NCBI GenBank assembly: GCA_002762915.1
Contig: PCYF01000003.1
Coordinates: 1-24,561 of the forward strand
Direction of reading: 5' to 3'
Source of the DNA: Candidatus Woesearchaeota archaeon CG10_big_fil_rev_8_21_14_0_10_32_9
Lineage (GTDB): Archaea; Nanobdellota; Nanobdellia; Woesearchaeales; 21-14-0-10-32-9
DNA: 24,561 nucleotides
A program made the position numbers and the translations under genes. Under the pieces are notes generated by a model, which saw nothing but the letters and a program-made list of their open reading frames with translations, did not search any database and was not told the origin of the DNA. Shown piece after piece: positions 6,841 to 14,485 of the stretch; the first letter of the stretch is position 1; every line of letters begins with the position of its first letter.

Positions 6841-8586
6841 TTGTTACAGAAAATACAAAAAAGAGGACAGTCTGCTTTAGAATTTACCACGACGTACGGT
6901 TGGTCTTTTCTTATAGTTTTGATAGTTGTGGCTGCGCTCGTTTATTTTGGACTTACTACAGTTACTGATAAAATAAATGATAGTTGTTTTGCTTCTCAGG
7001 GATTTGTTTGTACAGGTTTTCAAATTTCAAACGGCAATCAATCAATCTCGCTAGAAAACAAATTAGGAGATATGAATTTTAGTTCTGCAAAAATTTCTCA
7101 TAAAGACTCAGTGTCTAATTGTACTTTATCTGGTTCTGAAGAGCAAGATGGCATTTTTACTATTAGTTGTGGAGAAATTAATTTAGTTGATTATTCAAAA
7201 GTTAAGATGGTAATAAATTTTTATTATCGCGAACCGGGACAAAATTATGACTTTGTTAGGGAAGGGGTTGTAAGAGTTGTTGGTACGGTTATTCCTTCTG
7301 ATTTTGTTCAACAAGCAGTTCAAGCACCTATAGTTCTGGCTAATGAAACGCTAAATGTTTCTTCTTGTACATCCTCATTTCAATCAGGGAACACGTATAA
7401 TTTAGAAAATTCAGTTGTTTCTAATTCTTCTTGTTTTAATATTAATGCGGATAGTGTTACTTTGGATTGTAAGGGAAAAAGTATTAGCGGAAGTGGATCT
7501 GGTAGCGCTGTAAGTATTTTGGGAACTGGAAACATTGTAAGAAATTGTTTTATTGTCAACTTCGGAACCGGAATAAGTTCAACTTCTGGAAATTCTTTAA
7601 CCATAAATTCTAATTCGATTAATTCAATAACTGGAGGTTATGGTCTTCATTTGGAATCAGTATCAAATAGTTTAATTGAATCGAACTCAATCAGCGGTTC
7701 TGGAACTGCGTTGTATATTGATGGCGGTAGTAATGATGAGATAAGAGCAAATTCTTTTGTTGTAGATACAAACAATTATTATACTAATGTTATTATGAGT
7801 TTATCTGATTCTTCAATTTCTAGTAATAGTTTTATTCAATCAGGACAGAGGGCAGGAAATAATTTTGTGTTGTACCTGAAAAGTTTATCTGGCTCGACTT
7901 TTTCGGATAATATTATTTTATCCTCTTCTAAAACTGCTCTTTGGATTGATGGCGGTTCTTCTAATACTCTTAGTAATAATCAAGCTCAAACATCCAATTT
8001 GTTCCCAGGAATTTATGTTACATCCCTAGAGTCCTCAGCTATTGTTGCAAATGTTTTCAAGGGAGATTCTGGAATTGGAGCTCAACTTTCAGGAAGTTTG
8101 AGTGGAAGTACTTTTTCAAATAATGTTTTTGAGGGTGACAATTTTGGGGCGTTAGTATTTTATGGTGCCGCTTCTGGAGGAACTTTCAGCAATAATTTAA
8201 TTACTGCAACAGGAGATGTTCCTGCAGTATATATGCACGCAAGTGCTGGCAGTCACGGATTGATATTCACTAATAATCAAATAACTTCAAGTCAGAATGT
8301 TGCAATTCATTTGAACGAAGCATCTTATGATAATTTATTTTATAATAATTATTTGAAAGGAGCTCAATGGATAAGCAATGAAAATTCAGCGAACGTTTTT
8401 GTTAATGGTTTAACCGGTAACAGATATTATTTTAACTCTGGAGCGGGCGCTAGTTCTGTTTATGATTTAGTTGATCAAGATGGAGATCATTGGGCAGATT
8501 CTGGAGCGGATGTGCCTTTCTCGAGTAACACAACGCCTGAATATTGGATCGGGGTAGGAAGTGATTCGTATCCTTACGTTAGCTAA
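6841..8586 (+). CDS. Pilin-like surface protein with class III signal peptide and beta-helix head (copy 2)
   Basis: A 581-residue paralogue of the preceding gene with the same architecture. QKRGQSALEF (6-15) is the prepilin signal, with cleavage expected after Gly9, followed by a hydrophobic helix to about 38. A small domain has Cys49, 57, 94 and 110, the same four-Cys layout as copy 1. After a linker, a parallel beta-helix begins at a matching VTLDCKGKSISG segment. The C-terminus (DQDGDHWADSGADVP) matches copy 1, but the helix coils between have diverged. The only in-frame start near the TATA box is TTG 6841. An ATG at 6830 is in another frame and would join this frame if the A6 run near 6856 had one more A, so the true N-terminus is uncertain. 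The same surface role is inferred. Confidence 0.82.
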   Translation: MLQKIQKRGQSALEFTTTYGWSFLIVLIVVAALVYFGLTTVTDKINDSCFASQGFVCTGFQISNGNQSISLENKLGDMNFSSAKISHKDSVSNCTLSGSEEQDGIFTISCGEINLVDYSKVKMVINFYYREPGQNYDFVREGVVRVVGTVIPSDFVQQAVQAPIVLANETLNVSSCTSSFQSGNTYNLENSVVSNSSCFNINADSVTLDCKGKSISGSGSGSAVSILGTGNIVRNCFIVNFGTGISSTSGNSLTINSNSINSITGGYGLHLESVSNSLIESNSISGSGTALYIDGGSNDEIRANSFVVDTNNYYTNVIMSLSDSSISSNSFIQSGQRAGNNFVLYLKSLSGSTFSDNIILSSSKTALWIDGGSSNTLSNNQAQTSNLFPGIYVTSLESSAIVANVFKGDSGIGAQLSGSLSGSTFSNNVFEGDNFGALVFYGAASGGTFSNNLITATGDVPAVYMHASAGSHGLIFTNNQITSSQNVAIHLNEASYDNLFYNNYLKGAQWISNENSANVFVNGLTGNRYYFNSGAGASSVYDLVDQDGDHWADSGADVPFSSNTTPEYWIGVGSDSYPYVS

Positions 8587-8618
8587 GTATAGTTTTAGTT
8601 AATTACATTTTATCTTTA

Positions 8619-8671
8619 ACAAATTATTTAATAGTTGTTTCTTTTCTTAATTAAACAAAGGGGGGATGTAT
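8619..8671 (+). promoter_or_regulatory. Promoter and ribosome binding site of the peroxiredoxin gene
   Basis: AAATTATTTAATAG (about 8621-8634) serves as TATA box, followed by a short leader ending in GGGGGG at 8660-8665. The ATG at 8666 touches this G run, while the ATG at 8672 is 6 bases away, so 8672 is the likelier start. Confidence 0.5.
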
Positions 8672-9235
8672 ATGGTAAAAATTGGGGAAAAAGTTGAAGA
8701 TTTTTCAGCAGAAGTTTTTCAAAACGAAGAGATAAAAAAAATAAAATTGTCTGATTATAAAGGAAAGTGGGTTATACTTTTGTTTTATCCTGCAGATTTC
8801 ACATTTGTTTGTCCAACTGAATTAGAAGATGCTGCAAATCTTTATGAAGAATTCAAAAAAGAAAGTGCAGAAATTTTAAGTGTAAGTACAGATACTGTGT
8901 TTGTTCACAAGGCGTGGCACGATACTTCTTCAGCAATAAAAAAAATCAAATATCCTATGGTTGCAGATCCTACTGGAAAAATTTGTAAACAATTCAATAC
9001 TTATATTGATGAAGAGGGTTTGTCTTTTAGGGGAAGTTTTATTGTTGATCCTGATGGAATTCTAAAAGCCATGGATGTTCACGACAATAGTATTGGTAGA
9101 AATGCTCATGAGATTCTTAGAAAATTACAGGCGAGCAAGTTTGTAAGAGAGAATCCTGGTCAAGTTTGTCCTGCAAATTGGTCTCCTGGCGGAAAAACGC
9201 TTAAACCAGGGTTAGACCTTGTTGGAAAGATATAA
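8672..9235 (+). CDS. ahpC: 2-Cys peroxiredoxin (AhpC/Prx1 type)
   Basis: A 187-residue thiol peroxidase that reduces hydrogen peroxide and organic peroxides in the cytoplasm. The peroxidatic Cys47 lies in FTFVCPTEL, the resolving Cys166 in GQVCPANW, and the PxxxTxxC active-site pattern is intact. Length and both Cys motifs fit typical AhpC/Prx1 enzymes that form obligate dimers and decamers. No AhpF or other reductase gene is adjacent, so the electron donor is unknown; thioredoxin is possible. Start 8672 is preferred over 8666 from spacing to the G6 ribosome binding site. A terminator-like hairpin follows 20 bases after the stop. Confidence 0.93.
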   Translation: MVKIGEKVEDFSAEVFQNEEIKKIKLSDYKGKWVILLFYPADFTFVCPTELEDAANLYEEFKKESAEILSVSTDTVFVHKAWHDTSSAIKKIKYPMVADPTGKICKQFNTYIDEEGLSFRGSFIVDPDGILKAMDVHDNSIGRNAHEILRKLQASKFVRENPGQVCPANWSPGGKTLKPGLDLVGKI

Positions 9236-9255
9236 ATTTCTTGAGAGTTGTGATT

Positions 9256-9289
9256 AAGGGGTCTACAACGCCTTTTCTCTATTTTTTTC
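9256..9289 (+). terminator. Hairpin plus T-tract after the peroxiredoxin gene
   Basis: AAGGGGT (9256-9262) pairs with ACGCCTT (9268-9274) with one G-G mismatch around a 5-base loop, followed by a T-rich stretch ending in T7 (9282-9288). Archaeal termination depends mainly on the T-tract. Confidence 0.5.
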
Positions 9290-9291
9290 AG

Positions 9292-9375
9292 TAATATATT
9301 AAAATGATACAACGCTTCCATTAGTATTGAGTTCATTTTCTCTATTTTAGTAACAGGGGTGGGGGAGACAGTAAT
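9292..9375 (+). promoter_or_regulatory. Promoter and leader of the ThyX-like gene
   Basis: TAATATATTAAAAT (9292-9305) is a TATA box predicting a start near 9325-9330. The leader ends with a G-rich binding site, GGGGTGGGGGAG (9356-9367), 8 bases before the ATG at 9376. Confidence 0.5.
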
Positions 9376-11346
9376 ATGACTAAATTTCATAATTCAAAAT
9401 TTAATACAATTCTTCCGCGTATTTATATTGACGGAATGGTTGACGATGTTGGAAATTTAAAACCAGGATTCTCAAGCATGGGTGTTATTAGGGGAAGACA
9501 GGATTATTCAGATGCTGAGAAAACAGTTCTCGAATATTTCTTTACAAATACTGATTCAAATATTTATGCTGCAACTGATAATATGCCTAGTCAATTATGG
9601 GCGTTACTTATGGGACAATATGCGAGAAGCAGTTTAACTGCAAGAGATAGACTTCTAAAATTGTTTGAGGACATGAAGATAACTGCTGATAAGTTGAAAG
9701 CACAAGGACGCGATTCAAAGCCAGAGTATTTTACTACGGAGTTCATTGCGGATTTAGTTTCAGGTGAAAGAAAGATGGCTCAAAGTGTTAACTTTGCAGA
9801 TACAACTTTAATTAAATCTTTGGAACAAGTAGGTTTTGAAACTGATGAGGAAGCAAAGGCATTTTCAAGTGGTGTTGTTGCGTTGGTAGAATCTCTTGAA
9901 CTGGGTTCTAAAAGAAAAGCTTTGATTGGTCAGTTGAATAAACGAGCAGGAGAGTTTATTGAATTGTACGGTGTTAATTATGGTCACGCTTCATTAAGAG
10001 ATTCCGATATTATTAGAATGTGTTTTGAGGGAGTAAGTCAAAGATCTACAAAATTTCTTGAAGCCGCTAGAGAAGGTGCATATCAAGAGCAATCAACTAG
10101 AGCGTTACCTTTCAAGAAAGAAAATTTAGGAGTTCCTCTTGAAATTAAAGGAACAAAATATGAACCTGTTTTGTCTGAGCTTGGAGACAAATTAATTTCA
10201 TTGTATGAGTTTGTTAATTCTGAATTGCTTGCTCATCTTGATGCAAAATTTGCTAATTTAAGATCTGAAGCGGATGAAAAAATAAAAGAAGCGTTGAAAG
10301 ACAGCAGTGCAGGTCTTCCAGATAATGCGTGGAGCAGTATAATCAAAGGAAAAGCATTTGATGTTGCAAGATATCTTATTCCTCAAAACATGACTACATC
10401 GTTAGGAGTAACTCTTAATACTAGACGATTTCAGGATCAACTTACGCAATGGCAATCTTCACCTTTTTGGGAGATGCAATTAATTGGTAAAGCTGCACAG
10501 ACAGAAGCAATGAAACTTAGTCCTAACTTAATGAAGTATGGAAATGCTAGCGAGTTTTATCAAAACCTTCCAGAAAAGATTAATTCGTTGTTTGAAGAAC
10601 TTATAGGTTCTAAAATTGATCACGAAGAATTTGAATATAAACATTATGATGAATATTCAAAGCTTATTGCTTCAACTCCTGATTTAGAGAATTGGGTTCT
10701 TGCAAGTATTTTATTTTCCTCAACAGAAAATAAATACACAATGAAATCTTTGAAGACTCATGTTTCAGGGTTGTCTATTAAGGATAAGAGAAAGATTGCA
10801 GAAACTTTTTTAGCAGGAAAGTCAGCTCAGGATATTTATCCAAAATTAGTAGAAATTGGCGCGATGACTTTTGAAAGAATTTATGACATAGGTGCATACA
10901 GAGATCTTCAACGACAGAGAGGGGACAGACAACAAGTCTCAACATATAATGTAATAGGATTTAATGTTCCTAAAGAAATAACTGAGATTGGAAGAGCACC
11001 TGAATTCATTAGTATGATGAATGAAGTTAAACAAGTTCATGAGTTTTTGAAAGCGGAAGTTAATCCTTGGGTTGCAGAATATGCAACAGTTATGGCTAAC
11101 GTTGTTAGACACGTTGTAACAAAAGATGCAACTCAACAATTTTATGAGAGCGGTTTGAGAACTGTGCCACAAGGTATTGATTCATATAGAAAGATAGTTC
11201 AGCAAGAAATGAAACAAACTTTAGAAGTGATGCCTTCATTCAAGGGGCTTGTTGCTTGGGATGATAAGTATTATGATTTGGGAAGACTTGATGAAACAGT
11301 TAATGGGTATATTAAGAATCAGCTTAAGAAAGCTAACAAGAATTAA
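9376..11346 (+). CDS. thyX: Double-domain ThyX-like (FAD-dependent thymidylate synthase family) protein
   Basis: A 656-residue protein with two tandem ThyX-type domains, more than twice the 220-250 residues of a canonical subunit. Domain 1 has GHASLRDSD (203-211), then AAREGAYQEQSTR (230-242) where ThyX has RHRxxSxxxxSxR, so Arg232, Ser240 and Arg242 remain while the first Arg, the His and the first Ser are Ala. The C-terminal ThyX pattern AR-LIP-T-LN-R-F follows (331-352). Domain 2 has YRDLQRQRGDRQQ (508-520), resembling RHRxxS with Gln for His and Arg for Ser. Classical ThyX makes dTMP from dUMP using methylene-tetrahydrofolate, FAD and NADPH. Long two-domain ThyX-like proteins are known in other lineages; activity here is uncertain. 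The stop abuts the stop of the opposing HIT gene with no gap. Confidence 0.78.
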   Translation: MTKFHNSKFNTILPRIYIDGMVDDVGNLKPGFSSMGVIRGRQDYSDAEKTVLEYFFTNTDSNIYAATDNMPSQLWALLMGQYARSSLTARDRLLKLFEDMKITADKLKAQGRDSKPEYFTTEFIADLVSGERKMAQSVNFADTTLIKSLEQVGFETDEEAKAFSSGVVALVESLELGSKRKALIGQLNKRAGEFIELYGVNYGHASLRDSDIIRMCFEGVSQRSTKFLEAAREGAYQEQSTRALPFKKENLGVPLEIKGTKYEPVLSELGDKLISLYEFVNSELLAHLDAKFANLRSEADEKIKEALKDSSAGLPDNAWSSIIKGKAFDVARYLIPQNMTTSLGVTLNTRRFQDQLTQWQSSPFWEMQLIGKAAQTEAMKLSPNLMKYGNASEFYQNLPEKINSLFEELIGSKIDHEEFEYKHYDEYSKLIASTPDLENWVLASILFSSTENKYTMKSLKTHVSGLSIKDKRKIAETFLAGKSAQDIYPKLVEIGAMTFERIYDIGAYRDLQRQRGDRQQVSTYNVIGFNVPKEITEIGRAPEFISMMNEVKQVHEFLKAEVNPWVAEYATVMANVVRHVVTKDATQQFYESGLRTVPQGIDSYRKIVQQEMKQTLEVMPSFKGLVAWDDKYYDLGRLDETVNGYIKNQLKKANKN

Positions 11347-11763
11347 TTATTTTTTTCTTATTTTTTCTGCGTATTTTTTTAGTTCTCCTTCTTCGTATTC
11401 TTTGTCTGGCCAAGAAGTTAAACCGTCATCTTTGTATCTTGGTATGATGTGAAAGTGTGAGTGAAATATTATTTGTCCTGCTGCTGGTTCATTGTTCATT
11501 CCGATGTTGTAACCGTCACAACCAAGAGACGTCTTCATTTGTTCTGCGGATTCTTTCACAAATGCTAGGTATTTGCTTAATTCTGGGTCAATCATTTCAG
11601 AAATATTTCTAGAATGTTTTTTCGGTATGACTAGTAAGTGTCCCTTGTTTATTGGTTTTATATCTACAAAGGTCATAAATAGTTCATCTTCATTTATTAT
11701 TTCTGAAGGGATTTCTTTTTTTGCAATTTTACAAAATATACAATTTTCTTCGTTAGGGTTCAT
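11347..11763 (-). CDS. HIT family nucleotide hydrolase/transferase
   Basis: A 138-residue histidine-triad protein. The catalytic triad is HSHFHIIPR (101-109), with His101, 103 and 105. CIFC (8-11) with His50 suggests the zinc site often seen in HINT-like members. The family hydrolyses or transfers nucleotidyl groups, for example AMP-lysine or dinucleoside polyphosphates; the exact substrate is not predictable. It is convergent with the ThyX-like gene, the two stop codons being adjacent (11344-11346 and 11347-11349). A CATATAG element about 30 bp upstream of the ATG suggests a very short or absent leader. Confidence 0.93.
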   Translation of the reverse strand: MNPNEENCIFCKIAKKEIPSEIINEDELFMTFVDIKPINKGHLLVIPKKHSRNISEMIDPELSKYLAFVKESAEQMKTSLGCDGYNIGMNNEPAAGQIIFHSHFHIIPRYKDDGLTSWPDKEYEEGELKKYAEKIRKK

Positions 11764-11989
11764 ATTTTTTCCAAATTGTTTTTTCTTTTTCTATATGTTT
11801 TTAATTTGTTTTATTTTTAGAGATTTATATTCTTTGATATATATTTTGTAGAACATTTATATTGTTCCCAAGAGAAATATTTATATAGTTAGAACTCGCT
11901 TGAAATTAAATTCTGTTAGAGTTAATATTAGCGAATATTCAAAAGAAGCTCAAAAACAGCTTTTTTAACAAAAAAGAGCTCATGCAACT
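11764..11989 (+). promoter_or_regulatory. Intergenic region with TATA boxes and a 5' leader hairpin
   Basis: Two TATA-like elements are seen, TTTATATTG (about 11856-11864) and ATTTATATAG (11879-11888). The second predicts a leader of about 80 nt for the lytic-transglycosylase-like gene. Just before its ATG the leader has two mutually exclusive stems: AAGCT/AGCTT (11946-11950 with 11958-11962), and AGC-T6 with A6-GA-GCT (11958-11980). No clear Shine-Dalgarno motif is present. No gene is seen here. Confidence 0.4.
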
Positions 11990-13171
11990 ATGCGATTAAA
12001 CATGATGAACTTAAACAACAAATTTGAATTAAAAGGGAGCTTAAAACAAGGTTTGATATACTTGTTATTAGCTGCAAATCTCGCTGCATTTTCTCCAACA
12101 AGAGGAGAGATAATTAAAAAAGAAACAACCTCTGAAAGTAAAGTAGAAACAGTTGATGCTCTGGCTGAATTAAGACAACCAGATAATTTATTTTTGAAAT
12201 TATCAAATTACGAGCTTAATAATCATGAACTAAATATGAATGATAGATTCATCAAGAATAATCTTGGTTCTTTTGTTGAAACAAAAATGCCAAAATACGA
12301 ATCTTTAGTAGAAAATGTGTATCAAAAAACAGGAATTCCAAAATTTCAAAATTGGGGAACTATGTTAAATGAAAACAATGGACACCCAACTAGAGTTTCT
12401 TACGCCGGCGCAAGAGGTTTAATGCAAATTCTTCCAGGAACATATCAAGAAAAAAGAGACAGAGTAACATATGATATTAAAAAAATTAAAGAAGTCATCC
12501 CAGAAGCTTCATTAGATTCTCTTTTGAATAAAGACTTTGTAGATTACTTTGTAACTGATTGGTCTCAATGGAATTTTAAACCTGGATTAAAACAAGCAAT
12601 TTCTGCAAGAGAAGGAACTAAGGAATATAGGGCTAAAGAATTAGATTGGTACATACAAAGAATGCCTGTGGCATTAATGGTGCTAAAACAATATGATGGT
12701 AAATTTCCTGGAAGCGGAATAAGAGTAAACAAAGTTTTAGACAATCCTGAATTAAGTTTGCAAATTAATAATATAATAAAGTGGGATGATCTATTAAGAG
12801 CAGTTTCATTTGATTGTAAATTACAAGAAGAAACATTTGGAAACTATTCTGTTTTAGAATCAAATCTTCCTCCAGAAGCAGTTCCTTATTCCTACATTGC
12901 AGGACCGGGAAGAACAATGGATTTGATGAGAGGTGCGTACAAAACTTTTGGAAACGAAATTACTCCTGAACTTACTGCGCAATATTTCCAGAAAAAAATG
13001 TTAGGTGGAACAAAGAGTTACGTAAGAAATGTGCTCGGAGCCGCAGGATACTTTAGAGATCTCGATTTACAGAAAAACAGAGCTAAATTAACAGTTGAAC
13101 CAATTGCTAAACCATTTGAAATAATTCCTAGTAATGAATATTTTGCAGAAGCTATTGCTACTAAGTTCTAA
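11990..13171 (+). CDS. Secreted lytic transglycosylase-like (SLT fold) protein
   Basis: A 393-residue protein with a hydrophobic segment at 20-34 that looks like a signal peptide or anchor. The SLT signature is clear: Glu128 in MLNENNGHP matches the catalytic Glu of the usual ES motif, SYAGARGLMQILPGTY (137-152) matches S-GA-GLMQ-P-T, YSYIAGPGR (300-308) corresponds to AYNAGPGR, and TKSYVRNVL (341-349) to the closing ET-YV--V motif. About 150 residues between these motifs form an insertion compared with compact SLT domains. Bacterial members cleave peptidoglycan, which archaea do not make, so the target may be bacterial walls or another glycan. Horizontal origin is an inference. In-frame ATGs at 12002 and 12005 are alternative starts. 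Confidence 0.8.
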   Translation: MRLNMMNLNNKFELKGSLKQGLIYLLLAANLAAFSPTRGEIIKKETTSESKVETVDALAELRQPDNLFLKLSNYELNNHELNMNDRFIKNNLGSFVETKMPKYESLVENVYQKTGIPKFQNWGTMLNENNGHPTRVSYAGARGLMQILPGTYQEKRDRVTYDIKKIKEVIPEASLDSLLNKDFVDYFVTDWSQWNFKPGLKQAISAREGTKEYRAKELDWYIQRMPVALMVLKQYDGKFPGSGIRVNKVLDNPELSLQINNIIKWDDLLRAVSFDCKLQEETFGNYSVLESNLPPEAVPYSYIAGPGRTMDLMRGAYKTFGNEITPELTAQYFQKKMLGGTKSYVRNVLGAAGYFRDLDLQKNRAKLTVEPIAKPFEIIPSNEYFAEAIATKF

Positions 13172-13197
13172 GAATTTTTTAAATTTTAATTGAAAGT

Positions 13198-14385
13198 TTA
13201 TTTTAGAATTTTCAGAGCGGTTTCCAATGACTTTATGAATAATCTTACTTCTTCTTCTGTGTTGTAAAGATAAAGTGAGGCTCGTGCACTTCCAGGAACC
13301 TTATTGGCGTTGAACCAAGAGTGGCAGCAGTGGTATCCCGAACGTATCATTATATTTGCAGATGAATCTAGTTGTAATGCAATATCATGAGGATCAATTC
13401 CATTTATGTTAAAACTTGTTATGCCTCCTCTTTTTTCTGAAGAAGTGGGCCCCAAAATATTTACTCCTTTTATTTTTAGAAGTGATTCGGTTAGTTTTTT
13501 ATTTAAGTTTATTTCATGTTTTTCTATGTTGCTTAATCCAACTTTTTGTAGATAATCTGTTGCTGCGCCTAGACCAATTATGCCTGCATAATTTTGCAAT
13601 CCTGCTTCGAATCTGTAAGGAATATCTTCAACTACAAAATTTTTGTATGTAGAATCTTTTACCGTTTCACCGCCTGCGACAAATAGCGATAATTTTTCTA
13701 ATTCTTCTTTTTTTCCATAAAGAATTCCTGTTCCGGAGGGTCCAAGCATTTTATGTCCTGATGCAACAAAGAAATCTGCATCAAGTTTTCTTAGATTTAT
13801 TTCTTTGTGAGGAGCACTTTGAGCACCATCAACTAATACTTTTGCACCAAAATCATGAGAAATTTTTATTAGTTCTTTAGCGTCTTGTGTTGATCCGTCA
13901 AGATTGCTGGTGTGAACAAAAGAGATAAGTTTTGCATTTTTTGCGTGTTGTTTAAATGATTCAAGATCTCCAAATTTGTATGTGTCAAGAATGAGTCCTT
14001 TGTTTTTTGCAAGAATTTGCCAAGGAATAAGATTACTATTGTGTTCTTTGTCGCTTATTAGAATTTTATCTCCTTTTGAAAACTTAAATGAGTTTGCAAC
14101 AAGATTTAAGCCTTCAGTGCTGTTTTTTGTAAATATGATTTCTTCAGATCTTTTTGTGCTAAGAAATTTTCCAACTTTTCTTCTTGCTAATTCAACTCGT
14201 TCTGTTACTTCTCTTCCAAACTTATGATTGCTTCTATTTCCACAACCAGGAAACTCGGCATAGTATTCATTCATCGCGTTTATCACTTGTATCGGTTTCA
14301 AGCTTACACAAGAAGAGTCAAAATATACTATGTCTTTCTTAAGAACTGCAAAATCTTGTCTGATTTTTTGTACATCGAAGCCCAT
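13198..14385 (-). CDS. sufS: Cysteine desulfurase SufS (class V aminotransferase)
   Basis: A 395-residue PLP enzyme that takes sulfur from cysteine for Fe-S cluster assembly. The PLP lysine is Lys212 in SGHKMLGPSGTG. His115, and Asp186 in VDGAQ, are the expected cofactor contacts. The catalytic Cys353 lies in RSGYHCCHSW, matching the RxGxHC loop of SufS-type (group II) enzymes, with an additional Cys354 next to it. Length is typical. No SufBCD or SufU genes are adjacent, so the scaffold must be elsewhere. ATATTTTAAT-type TATA DNA (14401-14416, minus) is about 24 bp upstream of the ATG, so the mRNA is probably leaderless. Confidence 0.93.
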   Translation of the reverse strand: MGFDVQKIRQDFAVLKKDIVYFDSSCVSLKPIQVINAMNEYYAEFPGCGNRSNHKFGREVTERVELARRKVGKFLSTKRSEEIIFTKNSTEGLNLVANSFKFSKGDKILISDKEHNSNLIPWQILAKNKGLILDTYKFGDLESFKQHAKNAKLISFVHTSNLDGSTQDAKELIKISHDFGAKVLVDGAQSAPHKEINLRKLDADFFVASGHKMLGPSGTGILYGKKEELEKLSLFVAGGETVKDSTYKNFVVEDIPYRFEAGLQNYAGIIGLGAATDYLQKVGLSNIEKHEINLNKKLTESLLKIKGVNILGPTSSEKRGGITSFNINGIDPHDIALQLDSSANIMIRSGYHCCHSWFNANKVPGSARASLYLYNTEEEVRLFIKSLETALKILK

Positions 14386-14485
14386 TTTGTTTAAGCGGAG
14401 TACTATATTTTAATACTTTTTTGTTTTGAGATATCACTAATGGTTCATTAATTAAATTTTTATATAGGAAGTCTTGAGAAGTTGT
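14386..14485. promoter_or_regulatory. Divergent promoters for sufS and the GH13 gene
   Basis: The minus-strand TATA at 14416-14401 serves sufS. The plus-strand TTTTTATATAG (14457-14467) is about 24 bp before the GTG at 14486. No Shine-Dalgarno motif is seen for either gene. Confidence 0.5.

Noticed and set aside
4920..8586. Tandem DNA repeats within or between the two beta-helix genes
   Set aside because: The repeats are at protein level only and diverged in DNA; no near-identical repeat units were seen.
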